From positions 1 to 64,000 of the forward strand of contig JAQAZG010000002.1 of NCBI GenBank assembly GCA_027864655.1: a stretch of 64,000 nt of DNA, given 5' to 3'. The position numbers and the translations under genes are program-made. The notes under the pieces were generated by a model. That model was not told the origin of the DNA. It saw only the letters and a program-made list of their open reading frames with translations, and did not search any database. This document shows, one piece after another, positions 40,698 through 49,688 of this stretch (position 1 is its first letter; each line of letters starts with the position of its first letter). This stretch comes from Oleispirillum naphthae. Its GTDB lineage: Bacteria; Pseudomonadota; Alphaproteobacteria; Rhodospirillales; Rhodospirillaceae.

Positions 40698-43094
40698 CTA
40701 GAGGCTGAACTGAGTGTCGCCCATGGTCTTGAAGGTGAGCATCATGAGGACGGACCAGCCGCTCTCTGCGTCGCGGTCGGAAGTGTAGTCCTTGCTTCCG
40801 GTGAAGCGCAGCCGGAAACATTCGTCTTCGTAGATCGCCGACGAGGAGAGGGCGCGCGGTCCGGCGTCGCCGGTGAGGCTGTGGCTGGTGGAGACGCCGA
40901 ACGACCAGTCCCGGGTGAGGTACGCCATGGCGGAGAAGGCGACCTGCTCCACATCCTCGGTGAGGTTGTCGTACTGCTGCACCAGGCGGCGGTCGTTGAT
41001 GTAGCTCATGGAGAGCCGCAAGGCTTCGCCGCCGCCGCCGACGGTGATGTCGTTGCCGACCACATCGAAGTCGCTCTGGTTCAGGCGGAAGCGGTAGTTG
41101 GCGAAGAAGTTGTTGCCGTACTGGTAGCGCAGGCGGCCGACGTAGTCGGACAGGCCCTCGCGGATACCCGAGGTGGTTTCGTCGAACACCGCATCGCGGT
41201 ATGCCCGCCAGGTCTGGCCGAGGAAGGCCGAAAAGACGTTCGAGGTGCCGGTCATGTAGGTGTTCCAGTTCACCCCGTAGGATGCCCTGGGTCCGGTCTC
41301 GATGCGGTCGCGGCCGATGAAGTGGTTGGCGGAGAGCACCTGGGTGTCGTCGAAGTCGAGGTCGCGGCTGTCCTCGTTGGGGATGGTGGTGGGGTTGCCG
41401 CCGCGCGGCGAGATCGATCCCACCACCACCGGCTCGATCACCTGGGTGGTGTATTCGCCCGCGCTGGCGAACGGCCAGCTCCAGCGCAGCGACGCCTCGG
41501 GGACGATGCGGCCGGCAGTGCCGGTGAACGTGCTGCCGTCCGTCTTCAGATAGTCGTCCACCTCGTAGACGTCGGTGCGCAGCGCGGTGGTGAGGGTGTA
41601 GTGCTCGCCCGAGGGCGCGACGTAGGGCAGCGTCCAGATGGCGTCGCCGGAGATGCGGTAGCTGTCGGTGCCGGAGGTGCGGGTGAGCGCCGCGGTGGAG
41701 AGTTGGGTGGTCCAGTAGCCGCCCTTGACGCCGGGCTCGCCGGTGTGGCTCCAGCTTGCGCGCGGCAGGGCGAAGGGGTTCTTCACCGGGTCGGTGAGGG
41801 CGCGCAACTCGCGGAAGGCCACGGCCTCGATGCGGGCGTAGTCGTCGCCTGCGAATCCTTCCAGGGTGGCGCGGCTGGTCAGGAAGGAGCCGTCCTCGAG
41901 GCGCGGGGCGTTCTTGCCGGTCATGTAGTCGGTGCGGTTGTCCAGCTTGTAGCGCCTGAGGTAGGTGTCCGACGAGACGGCGCGCAGGTCGGTGGTGGAG
42001 CGCCAGGTGTCGTTGATGTCCCATTCGCTGCGCAGGCGGAGGTGGCCGCGGTCGCCGTCGCGCTCCGGCCTCTGATGCAGGACGCCGTAGTCGTCGGTGT
42101 AGCTGTAGCCCGGGGTCTCGCCGCCGATGCGGCCGCTGGCGTCGAGGATGAAGCTGCCGTCGGCGAGGTTCTGGCGGTATTCCGCGATCATCACCGAGGG
42201 CATGTCCGAGGTCAGCATCGGCGTCAGGGTGACGTCGGAATTCTCCGAGGTCACCCAGTAGTAGGGGGTGCGGACGAAGGTGCCGAGGGTGGAGGAGTTG
42301 CCGTAGCTCGGGTAGAGCAGGCCGCTGCGCCGCTTCACCGTCGGGTCGGCGTGGGAGAGATAGGGGGTGTAGGCGACGGGGTAGCCGAACATGTCGATCC
42401 AGGCGTCGTGGTAGACCACCTCGTGCGTGCCTTCGTCGTGGATCACCTCGGCGGCCTTGATCTGCCAGAGCGGGTCCTTCTTGCCGGCGCAGACGTCGCA
42501 GGGGCTGTAGACCCCGTGGTCCAGCTCGTTGACCTGCTGCCCGGCCTTGCCCACCGAGCGCTTCGCGCCGCGCGCCTTGGTGCGCGACAGGTCGCTCGCG
42601 ACCATCAGGAGGTCGCGCATCGCGCCCGCCTTCATCTTGTCGGTGAGCTGCATGAAGTCGGCGAAGATCACGTCGCCCTGGGGGGTGATCAGCGAGACGT
42701 TGCCGGTGGCGGTGACGATGTCCTGGCCGACGTTGTAGCTCACCGTGTCGGCATAGAGGACGTAGCCCGCCTGCTCGATCTCCACGTCGCCGCGCGCGGT
42801 GACGATGTTCAGCGTCTTGTCGTGGGTGACCTCGTCGGCGGCAAGCGCCACCGGCGCCTCGGTGTCGGGCCCCCGGTCGTTGCGGGGCGCGGCGGTCTGC
42901 GCCTGCTCCTGCGCCTCTCCGGGCTGCCCTTGCGTTTCCGCGGGCGGCTGCGGCGGCGCGGCCGGGTCGATCAGCGCGGTGGGGCCGAGGGGGCCTTCCG
43001 CATAGGCCGAGGCGAACGTCGGGTCCGCGGCGAACGCCGGGGAGGCGGACAGGAGGAGCACCGGCAGGGCCGCCAATCGGCTGGAAAAGTTCAC
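40698..43094 (-). CDS. lptD: LPS-assembly protein LptD
   Basis: 798 aa from a GTG at 43094, which overlaps the lptF stop (GTGA). A signal peptide (LAALPVLLLSASPAFA) precedes a disordered, Pro- and Gln-rich segment and the OstA/LptA-like jelly roll (about 80-210: VALAADEVTHDKTLNIVTARGDVEIEQ, written here in part). The C-terminal 26-strand-type beta-barrel (about 250-798) ends in MGDTQFSL, a typical outer-membrane C-terminal strand. Cysteines in CDVCAG may form the disulfides that functional LptD needs. It inserts LPS into the outer leaflet. No lptE is present here. Confidence 0.93.
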   Translation of the reverse strand: MNFSSRLAALPVLLLSASPAFAADPTFASAYAEGPLGPTALIDPAAPPQPPAETQGQPGEAQEQAQTAAPRNDRGPDTEAPVALAADEVTHDKTLNIVTARGDVEIEQAGYVLYADTVSYNVGQDIVTATGNVSLITPQGDVIFADFMQLTDKMKAGAMRDLLMVASDLSRTKARGAKRSVGKAGQQVNELDHGVYSPCDVCAGKKDPLWQIKAAEVIHDEGTHEVVYHDAWIDMFGYPVAYTPYLSHADPTVKRRSGLLYPSYGNSSTLGTFVRTPYYWVTSENSDVTLTPMLTSDMPSVMIAEYRQNLADGSFILDASGRIGGETPGYSYTDDYGVLHQRPERDGDRGHLRLRSEWDINDTWRSTTDLRAVSSDTYLRRYKLDNRTDYMTGKNAPRLEDGSFLTSRATLEGFAGDDYARIEAVAFRELRALTDPVKNPFALPRASWSHTGEPGVKGGYWTTQLSTAALTRTSGTDSYRISGDAIWTLPYVAPSGEHYTLTTALRTDVYEVDDYLKTDGSTFTGTAGRIVPEASLRWSWPFASAGEYTTQVIEPVVVGSISPRGGNPTTIPNEDSRDLDFDDTQVLSANHFIGRDRIETGPRASYGVNWNTYMTGTSNVFSAFLGQTWRAYRDAVFDETTSGIREGLSDYVGRLRYQYGNNFFANYRFRLNQSDFDVVGNDITVGGGGEALRLSMSYINDRRLVQQYDNLTEDVEQVAFSAMAYLTRDWSFGVSTSHSLTGDAGPRALSSSAIYEDECFRLRFTGSKDYTSDRDAESGWSVLMMLTFKTMGDTQFSL

Positions 43095-44239
43095 GATCCC
43101 GTCACCCCGGTTGAAAGGCCCGCTTCGCGGGCGCGCCGGTGCACAGGGTACAAAAGGTAGGCGGGAATAACAATCAGCAGAAGCGTCAAGAACGGCAGCA
43201 GCGGCAGGAACAGCAGCGACCGCCCGGCGAGGTTGTTGATGCCGAGCGCCGCGGCCTGGAAAATCACCATCACGCCGACGGTGGCGGCGATGCGCAGGCC
43301 CTGGCCGCGGCGGTTGAACATGCCGCCGAGCAACCCGGCGAGCGCCAGGAGGGCGAAGCCCACCGCCTGCAGCGGCAACAGCAGGCGCTGCACCCCTTCG
43401 ACGCGGAAGCGGCGGATGTCCATGGGCTTGAGGGGAATTCCGCCCTTGCCGGAGTCCGCCGTGGTTTCGGTGAACAGCTCGGTCAGGGTGCGCTCGCGCG
43501 CGTCGCGGAAGCGCACCTCGTCGGAGGGGTGGGAATCGCCGAACTCGGCGGTGTAGGAGTCGAAATAGAGGATGGTGAAGGCGTGCGTCGCCGGGTCGTA
43601 TTCCTGGCGGTTGCCGTTGATCAGGTGGATGCGCGGCACCGCCGAGCCGGAGACCAGGGCGCCCTTTTCCGCCATCACCGTGATCGCCTTGCCGGGCATG
43701 CTGGAGTCCGAGATCAGCACGTTGGTGAGCACGTTGTCGGCGTCGCGGTCGCTGACGAAGACCACGATGCCGTCGCCGATGTCGGTGAACTCGCCCTCCT
43801 TCAGCACCAGATGGGTGACGTCCTGGCGGATCGTCCACTGCATCTCGCGGAAGGTCTTCACCGAGGCGGGCGCGATCCACAGAGAGAGCGCGCAAGACAG
43901 CGCCATCGCCAGCGCGGCGAGGACGAGCGCGGGCTTGGAGAGGTCCCACTGGCTCATCCCGGTGGCGCGCATCACCACCAGTTCGCGGTCGGAGGCGAGC
44001 TTGTTGTAGACGAACAGCACCACGGTGAACACCGCGATCGGCAGCACCACCATGAGGAAGCCGGGCAGCAGCAGCGAGGTGAGCTTGAGGAAGAGGACGA
44101 CCGACAGGCCCTTGTTGACGATCAGGTCGATGAAGCGCAGCGACTGGCTGAGCCACAGCAGCACGGACATGCCGACGGTGACCAGCACCATGCCGATCGT
44201 CAGCTGCTTCAGGATATAGCGTGTTATGCCCCGCATCAT
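43091..44239 (-). CDS. lptF: LPS export ABC transporter permease LptF
   Basis: 382 aa with three membrane helices at each end around a periplasmic beta-jelly roll. The segment LLWLSQSLRFIDLIVNKGL and the coupling region ASDRELVVMRATGMSQWDLSKPA mark it as LptF rather than LptG. Together with LptG and the ATPase LptB it extracts LPS from the inner membrane. In alphaproteobacteria lptF is normally followed by lptG and then lptD, but here lptD follows directly; lptG must be elsewhere. It overlaps lptD by 4 bp. Confidence 0.88.
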   Translation of the reverse strand: MMRGITRYILKQLTIGMVLVTVGMSVLLWLSQSLRFIDLIVNKGLSVVLFLKLTSLLLPGFLMVVLPIAVFTVVLFVYNKLASDRELVVMRATGMSQWDLSKPALVLAALAMALSCALSLWIAPASVKTFREMQWTIRQDVTHLVLKEGEFTDIGDGIVVFVSDRDADNVLTNVLISDSSMPGKAITVMAEKGALVSGSAVPRIHLINGNRQEYDPATHAFTILYFDSYTAEFGDSHPSDEVRFRDARERTLTELFTETTADSGKGGIPLKPMDIRRFRVEGVQRLLLPLQAVGFALLALAGLLGGMFNRRGQGLRIAATVGVMVIFQAAALGINNLAGRSLLFLPLLPFLTLLLIVIPAYLLYPVHRRAREAGLSTGVTGS

Positions 44240-44270
44240 GGCGGCGGAGTATAGAGGCAGCGCCGCGACA

Positions 44271-44978
44271 TTAGAACCGGAATTCTCCGGAAGGGGGCGG
44301 GGTTTCGGCTTTCCCGGCGGTTTGCGCGCGGCCGTGGCGGTGGCTGCGGTAGAGCGCGTCGAAACGCTTGCGGAAGGCGGCCTCGGCGGCGGCGCACGGC
44401 CAGGGTTCGAGAACCACGCCGGCGAGCGGCGCGGCCTTGATGCGCAGAAGGCCCTTCACCTCCTCGGCGGTGAACCCGGCGAGCTGCACCGCCTCGGTGG
44501 CCCCGGCGACGAGGTCGGCCTGCTTGATCTGCGCCTTGATGCCGCGCGGCAGCCGCGCGGGCAGTCCGAAGGCGAGGTGCACCGCCTCCTGCAGGCGGGT
44601 TTCGATCTCGCGGAAGACGTCGCCGACCGCGGCCTTCAAGGGGGTGATCAGGTCGTGGGTGACGTATTCCGGCGCATCGTGGAGAAGCGCGGCGAGCAGC
44701 ACCCAGGAGGGACTCTCCGGCCGCGCGCGCGCCAGGATATCGACGACGAAGAGCGCGTGCTGCGCCACCGACCAGGCGTGGTCGCCGTTGGTCTGGCCGT
44801 TCCAGCGGGCGTTGCGCGACAGCCCGAGCGCGATGTCGGCGATGTCGATGTCCAAGGGCGAGGGGTCGATCAGGTTGAGGCTGCGCCCGGAGAGCATGCG
44901 CTGCCAGGTGCGCGGCGCCTGTTCGTCCAGGGCGCGGCGCGCCGATGCGGTCAGAAGCGGGGCGCGCGGTTCGGTCAT
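44271..44978 (-). CDS. HD-domain phosphohydrolase (YfbR-like)
   Basis: 235 aa. The HD domain has the metal-binding His in HAWSVAQHALFVV, the His-Asp pair in LAALLHDAPEYVTHDLITPLK and further downstream KQADLVAGATEAV. This pattern matches the alphaproteobacterial hydrolases related to YfbR 5'-nucleotidase. The natural substrate is unknown; nucleotide dephosphorylation is an inference. Its start overlaps the stop of the secreted protein gene by 4 bp. It is not part of the LPS operon, as it is 31 bp away from lptF and ends before that gene begins. Confidence 0.8.
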   Translation of the reverse strand: MTEPRAPLLTASARRALDEQAPRTWQRMLSGRSLNLIDPSPLDIDIADIALGLSRNARWNGQTNGDHAWSVAQHALFVVDILARARPESPSWVLLAALLHDAPEYVTHDLITPLKAAVGDVFREIETRLQEAVHLAFGLPARLPRGIKAQIKQADLVAGATEAVQLAGFTAEEVKGLLRIKAAPLAGVVLEPWPCAAAEAAFRKRFDALYRSHRHGRAQTAGKAETPPPSGEFRF

Positions 44979-45469
44979 TGGCACAACGCCAGGATGTCCT
45001 GGTTGCTCTTCGAGGGGTAGGGCGTGCCGTCCACCGCCTGCACCGCCTTCACCACGCCGGGGCCGGCGGCGGCGGACGCGGCGGCGAGCAGGCGTTCGCC
45101 GAGGCCGGTGGTGTCCATGTGGCCGCCCTTCCCCGGAATGTCCTCGCGGAAGAGTTCGAAGAGGAAGGCCTCGGTGAGGTAGGGCAGCTTGTGGCACATC
45201 GCGATCATGCCGCCGTCCTCCGAGGTGAGGACCAGGGTCAGCGGGCGATAGGCGGGAATGCCCGGCCGCCGCGGCTTCAGCCCGGCCACCGGCACCCACA
45301 TCGGCGCAAGCTGCAACTCGCGCTCGCCGGGGCCGAAGGCGGTCTTGGCGGCGCCGCCGCCCTCGGCGGCGGCGGCGGGCGCGGCGAGCGCGACCGCGCA
45401 GGCGAGGGCGAGCGGCAGGCGGAAGGCAAACGGCATCTTGGGGCGTCCGAGGTTGTGCATGGGGGTCAT
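44975..45469 (-). CDS. Small secreted protein of unknown function
   Basis: 164 aa from the ATG at 45469 (GGAAAG upstream); ATGs at 45460 and 45436 are also possible, the last giving the tidiest signal peptide (MPFAFRLPLALACAVALAAPAAA). The mature protein has PMWVPVAGLKPRRPGI, a REDIPGKGGHMDTTGLGERLL stretch (abbreviated) and a C-terminal SKSNQDILALCQ. I do not recognise the family. It starts just behind tadA and overlaps the HD gene, so the three may be one unit. Periplasmic by prediction. Confidence 0.65.
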   Translation of the reverse strand: MTPMHNLGRPKMPFAFRLPLALACAVALAAPAAAAEGGGAAKTAFGPGERELQLAPMWVPVAGLKPRRPGIPAYRPLTLVLTSEDGGMIAMCHKLPYLTEAFLFELFREDIPGKGGHMDTTGLGERLLAAASAAAGPGVVKAVQAVDGTPYPSKSNQDILALCQ

Positions 45470-45492
45470 GATCGCGGCTTTCCGGCGGCGGA

Positions 45493-45990
45493 TCAACCGC
45501 TCTCCGCGCCGCCGCGGCGCGCCGCGAAAAAGTCCTTGAGCAGGGCGGCGCAAGCGGCCTCGCGCACCCCGCCCACCACTTCGGGCGCGTGGTGGATGGT
45601 GGGCTGCGAGAACAGCCGCGGCCCGTGGTCCACGGCGCCGCCCTTGGGGTCGAAGGCGCCGAAATAGAGCCTGCGGATGCGTGCGAAGGCGATCGCCGCG
45701 GCGCACATCGCGCAGGGTTCCAGGGTGACGTAGAGGTCGCACTCCGGCAGGCGCGGCGCGCCGGTGGCGGCGGCCGCGGCGCGCAGGGCGAGAATCTCGG
45801 CGTGGGCCGTGGGGTCGGCGTCGGCCTCGGTGCGGTTGGCGGCGGCGGCGAGCACGCGGCCGGTGGCGGCCTCCACCACCAGCGCGCCGACCGGCACCTC
45901 GCCCGCGGCGGCGGCGGCGCGGGCCAGCGCGAGGGCCCGGTCCATGTAGTCCGCTGCGGCGGGAATCGGCGTTGACTCGGTCGTATGCAT
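45493..45990 (-). CDS. tadA: tRNA(Arg) adenosine-34 deaminase
   Basis: 165 aa from the ATG at 45990. It deaminates A34 of tRNA-Arg(ACG) to inosine, which is essential for reading CGN codons. The zinc site is HAE (His63, Glu65) and PCAMC (Cys93, Cys96), with EVPVGALVV and the FGAFDPKGGAVDHG block typical of TadA rather than cytosine or guanine deaminases. It is divergent from the transglycosylase gene. Confidence 0.93.
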   Translation of the reverse strand: MHTTESTPIPAAADYMDRALALARAAAAAGEVPVGALVVEAATGRVLAAAANRTEADADPTAHAEILALRAAAAATGAPRLPECDLYVTLEPCAMCAAAIAFARIRRLYFGAFDPKGGAVDHGPRLFSQPTIHHAPEVVGGVREAACAALLKDFFAARRGGAESG

Positions 45991-46068
45991 GCGGTCACAG
46001 TGCGGCAAGCGAGGCCGCGCGGTCAAGACGGCGAACAGGCGCGCGCTTAGGGAAATACTAACCAACCG

Positions 46069-47487
46069 ATGCTTAATCTGATTCCCATGAACAGGGCACG
46101 ACGACAGGGTGCCTTCGCCGCGGCGTTGCTCGCGGCGTTGGCCGCAGGCGTTCCGGCCTCGGCGATGGGCAACGCCTTCGCCGCGGCCGACCTCGCCTTC
46201 GTCACCCCCGACGGCGACGTGGATGTGGGCGGCACCCTGGTGGAGGCGCGGGTGCTGTCCGCGATCCGCGCCGCCAGCCGCAGCAGCGGCGTCGCCTTTC
46301 CCTACCTGCTCGCCAAGGCCTACCGCGAAAGCGGTTTCGATTCCTTCGCCGATGCGCCGTCCTCCAGCGCCGCGGGGATCTTTCAGTTCACCCGCCAGAC
46401 CTGGCTCGATCTGTTCGCGCGCCACGGCGCGGCCTATGGCCAGGGCGAGCTTGCGGCGCTGATCGTCCGCTCGCCCAGGGGCGGGCTTTCGGTGCCCGCC
46501 GGCGATGCCGGGCGGCTGATCCTCAACCTGCGCCACGACCCGGAGCTTGCCGCGCACCTCGCCGCCGAATACACCCGCGAGAACCGCGGGACCCTGCGCC
46601 GCGCGCTGAGGCGCAAGGTGACGCCGGAGGAACTCTACATCGCCCACTTCCTCGGCGCGCAGGGCGCGGTGCAGCTTCTGCGCGCCGCGGCCAGGACGCC
46701 GGAAGCGGCGGCGGCGGATGTCTTCCCCGATGCGGCGGCGAGCAATCCCGGCCTGTTCTACCCGCGCCCCGGCCGCGCCGCGGCGTCGGTGGGCGCGCTG
46801 CACCGCCGCCTGTCGCAGGCTTTTACGCGCGAACTGGCGCGCTTCGCCTCCCTGACGCCCGAGGTGGTGCGCGCCGCCGCGCCCGCCCGCGCCCTGTCGC
46901 CGCTCTCCATTCCGCGCAAGCCGGACCCGAAGGGCCATGCCCCGGTGGCGGTGCGCCGCGCCGAACCCTCGGCGGAGGATATCCGCGCCGCGCTCGCCCA
47001 TGCCGTGCTGCCGGGCGGCGGCCTCGTCCTGCCGTGGGTGGATGCCGGGCTTGCGGGCGCGGAACCGGCCAAGGCGCCGCCCCTCGGCGCGCCCGCGCGC
47101 GCCGCGGCGTTGCGCGATGCGATGGCCGCCCGCGCCGACGCCTCCGCCGACTATGCGGGCGCGCCGGTCCTCGTCCCCTGGGGGTGGAGCGGCGGTCCGG
47201 ACCTGCCCGCCGCCGCGCCGCTGCCCGCGGCGAGCGCCGCCGCAGCCGCCGCGGCGCTGGAGATCGCCTATACCCAGGTGCCCGCCGACCGCGCCGCGGG
47301 CAGCCTGCGCCCGCAGACGGCCGCGCCGCGCTTCGCCGCCGAAATGCCCGCGCCGCCCGTGCGGACGCGTTTTTCCGCCGCCCTGCCGCCGCGTTCCGCC
47401 GGTGCGGTGGCGGGCGGCCCGATGCCCGGCCACGGCAATGCGCCGGAACTGGCGGAAGCGCCCGCGCCGCGCCGCGGCGGCGTCTGA
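46069..47487 (+). CDS. Secreted lytic transglycosylase-like protein (SLT domain)
   Basis: 472 aa. A signal peptide (FAAALLAALAAGVPASA) precedes an SLT domain with the catalytic Glu in LAKAYRESGFDSFADAPSSS (Glu87) and AGIFQFTRQTWLDLF. YIAHFLGAQGAVQLL is the usual third block. The rest (about 240-472) is Ala- and Pro-rich with low complexity, probably a linker through the cell wall. It cuts peptidoglycan glycan strands to form 1,6-anhydro ends. A second start at 46087 is possible. Confidence 0.82.
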   Translation: MLNLIPMNRARRQGAFAAALLAALAAGVPASAMGNAFAAADLAFVTPDGDVDVGGTLVEARVLSAIRAASRSSGVAFPYLLAKAYRESGFDSFADAPSSSAAGIFQFTRQTWLDLFARHGAAYGQGELAALIVRSPRGGLSVPAGDAGRLILNLRHDPELAAHLAAEYTRENRGTLRRALRRKVTPEELYIAHFLGAQGAVQLLRAAARTPEAAAADVFPDAAASNPGLFYPRPGRAAASVGALHRRLSQAFTRELARFASLTPEVVRAAAPARALSPLSIPRKPDPKGHAPVAVRRAEPSAEDIRAALAHAVLPGGGLVLPWVDAGLAGAEPAKAPPLGAPARAAALRDAMAARADASADYAGAPVLVPWGWSGGPDLPAAAPLPAASAAAAAAALEIAYTQVPADRAAGSLRPQTAAPRFAAEMPAPPVRTRFSAALPPRSAGAVAGGPMPGHGNAPELAEAPAPRRGGV

Positions 47488-47499
47488 ACGGAGGCCCCG

Positions 47500-48441
47500 A
47501 TGACCGATACCCCGGAGAAGGGCGAGCGCATCGCCAAGGTGATGGCGCGCGCGGGCGTGTGCTCCCGCCGCGAGGCGGAGACGCGCATCGCCGCGGGGCG
47601 GGTGGCGCTCAACGGCCGCCGCGTCGAGACCCCGGCGACCCTGGTCTCCCCCGGCGACGTGGTGACGGTGGACGGCGCGCCCCTGCCGGAGAAGACGCCG
47701 CCGCGGATGTGGCGCTACCACAAGCCGATCGGCCTGGTCACCACCCACAAGGACCCGGAGGGCCGCCCCACGGTGTTCGACAACCTGCCCGCGGGCCTGC
47801 CGCGGGTGATCTCGGTGGGCCGCCTCGACCTCAATTCCGAGGGGCTTTTGCTGCTCACCAACGACGGCGGACTGGCGCGCAAGCTGGAACTCCCCGCCAA
47901 CGCGTGGTCGCGGCGCTACCGCGTGCGGGTGCACGGCGCGCCGCGCGCCGAGGACCTGGAGCGCCTCGCCGCGGGCATCGCCGTGGACGGCGTGCGCTAT
48001 GGCCCGGTGCAGGCGACGCTGGAACGCCAACAGGGGGCCAACGCCTGGCTGGAGGTCACCCTCACCGAGGGCAAGAACCGCGAGATCCGCCGCCTGATGG
48101 AGGCGATCGGGCTGACCGTCAACCGCCTCATCCGGGTGCACTACGGCCCCTTCACCCTGGGCGACCTGCCGCCCGGCGGCGCGGCGGAAATTCCGCCCAA
48201 GGTGCTGCGCGAGACCCTGGGCGGCGCGGTGCGCGCGCAGTTGCCCTCCGCCGCCGAGGCGGGCCGCGAACGCCGCCGCCGCGAGCGCGACGGCGCGCCG
48301 CCGCCGCCCGGCAAAAAGGCCGAGACCCCCGCCGCCGAGGCGCGGCCCGGCGCGCGCAAGCGGCGCTTGCCCAGGCCGCACCGCTTCGACCCCGAGGGCG
48401 ACGAACGCGGCAAACGCGGCAAGGGGCCGCGCAAGCCATGA
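47500..48441 (+). CDS. Pseudouridine synthase of the RsuA/RluB family
   Basis: 313 aa. The N-terminal S4 domain (ERIAKVMARAGVCSRREAE) is followed by the catalytic Asp in SVGRLDLNSEGLLLLTN (Asp110) and LTEGKNREIRRLMEAIGLTV. These blocks fit RluB/RluE/RsuA. The C-terminal 70 residues are basic and Pro-rich (GARKRRLPRPHRF), a common RNA-binding tail. It most likely modifies a 23S or 16S rRNA uridine; RluB is the best match. It overlaps rsmD by 4 bp. Confidence 0.88.
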   Translation: MTDTPEKGERIAKVMARAGVCSRREAETRIAAGRVALNGRRVETPATLVSPGDVVTVDGAPLPEKTPPRMWRYHKPIGLVTTHKDPEGRPTVFDNLPAGLPRVISVGRLDLNSEGLLLLTNDGGLARKLELPANAWSRRYRVRVHGAPRAEDLERLAAGIAVDGVRYGPVQATLERQQGANAWLEVTLTEGKNREIRRLMEAIGLTVNRLIRVHYGPFTLGDLPPGGAAEIPPKVLRETLGGAVRAQLPSAAEAGRERRRRERDGAPPPPGKKAETPAAEARPGARKRRLPRPHRFDPEGDERGKRGKGPRKP

Positions 48442-49001
48442 GAATCGTCGGCGGCAAGTACCGTGGCCGCCTCCTCGCCGCCCCGGCGGGGGAGGACGTG
48501 CGCCCCACCTCCGACCGCGCGCGGGAATCGGTGTTCAACATCCTGCTGCACCGCTACCCGCCGCACGACTTCTCGCTCACCGGCGCGCGGGTGCTCGACC
48601 TCTGCGCCGGGACCGGCGCGCTGGGGCTGGAGGCGCTGTCCCGCGGCGCGGCGCACGTCACCTTCGTCGAGCGCGCCCCCGCCGCGCTCGCCGCGCTCGC
48701 CGCCAACATCAGGGGCATGAAGGCGCAGGCGGAAACCGCGGTGCTCGCCGCCGACGCCACCCACCTGCCGCGCGCCGACGTGCCGTGCGGCCTGGTCTTC
48801 CTCGATCCGCCCTACGCCCTCGGCATCGCCGCCGCCGCGCTTTCCTCCGCCGCCGCGGCGGGCTGGCTGCGCACCGGCGCTTTGGCGGTGGTGGAAACCG
48901 CCGCCGCCGACCGCCCCGCCTGGCCCGAGGGCTTCGCCGAGGACGATCACCGCATCTACGGCAAGGCCGCCGTCGCCTTCCTCCGCTACCGCGCGGAGTG
49001 A
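48438..49001 (+). CDS. rsmD: 16S rRNA (guanine966-N2)-methyltransferase
   Basis: 187 aa. Motifs are MRIVGGKYRGRLLAAP, RPTSDRARESVFNIL, the SAM site VLDLCAGTGALGLEALSRGA and the catalytic FLDPPY. It methylates G966 in 16S rRNA during 30S maturation. The pairing with an RluB-like gene is common in alphaproteobacteria. It is followed 7 bp later by the histidine phosphatase gene, so the three form one transcript. Confidence 0.93.
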   Translation: MRIVGGKYRGRLLAAPAGEDVRPTSDRARESVFNILLHRYPPHDFSLTGARVLDLCAGTGALGLEALSRGAAHVTFVERAPAALAALAANIRGMKAQAETAVLAADATHLPRADVPCGLVFLDPPYALGIAAAALSSAAAAGWLRTGALAVVETAAADRPAWPEGFAEDDHRIYGKAAVAFLRYRAE

Positions 49002-49008
49002 CGCCGCC

Positions 49009-49671
49009 ATGACCGCCGCCTTCCCGGAGATCGTTCTGCTGCGCCACGGCGAGACCCAATGGAACCGCGTCGCGCGCTACCAGGGACAGCAGGATTCGCC
49101 GCTGACCCTGACCGGAGTGGGGCAGATCCGCGCCATCGCCCAGTCCCTGCGGCCGCGCCTGCGCGATCTCTCCCTCTGCCGGGTGTGGTCCAGCCCGCTG
49201 CCCCGGACGCGGCAGTCCGTCTCGATTCTCTGCGAGGAACTCGGCCTGCCGTACGAGGCGGTGCGCTTCGACGAGCGGCTGATGGAGCGCGCCTACGGGC
49301 GCTGGGAGGGCCTGACCAGCGCCGAGGTCGGCGTGCGCTATCGCGAGGACAAGGAAATGGAGGCGGCCGACCGCTGGAGCTTCGCCATTCCCGGCGGCGG
49401 CGAGAGCTTCGCCGCGGTGGCGGAGCGGCTGCGGGACTGGCTGCACGGCCTGACGGCAGACCGGACGGCGATCGTCATGGCGCACGGCGGCTGCGGGCGG
49501 GTGCTGCGGGGCATCTGCACCGGCGCGGAGCCGCAGGCGGTGTTCGCCTACGACGACCCGCAATCCACCGCGATCCTCCTGGCGGACGGCGGCGCGACGC
49601 CGCTGCCCGCCGAGCCCGGCCTCCTCGCGCGCTACGGCTGCCGCGACGCCGGGCGGCGCGTGCGGATCTGA
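49009..49671 (+). CDS. Histidine phosphatase (phosphoglycerate mutase-like) family protein
   Basis: 220 aa. The catalytic motif is LLRHGETQWN (His13). Other landmarks are PLTLTGVGQ, SPLPRTRQS (second Arg), ERAYGRWEG and VMAHGGCGRVLRG with the second His. The family removes phosphate from small molecules or acts as a mutase; the substrate is unknown. It is last in the pseudouridine synthase-rsmD unit. The next gene, a LysR regulator, is convergent. Confidence 0.85.
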   Translation: MTAAFPEIVLLRHGETQWNRVARYQGQQDSPLTLTGVGQIRAIAQSLRPRLRDLSLCRVWSSPLPRTRQSVSILCEELGLPYEAVRFDERLMERAYGRWEGLTSAEVGVRYREDKEMEAADRWSFAIPGGGESFAAVAERLRDWLHGLTADRTAIVMAHGGCGRVLRGICTGAEPQAVFAYDDPQSTAILLADGGATPLPAEPGLLARYGCRDAGRRVRI

Positions 49672-49688
49672 GGCGATCTGCCCGGAAT

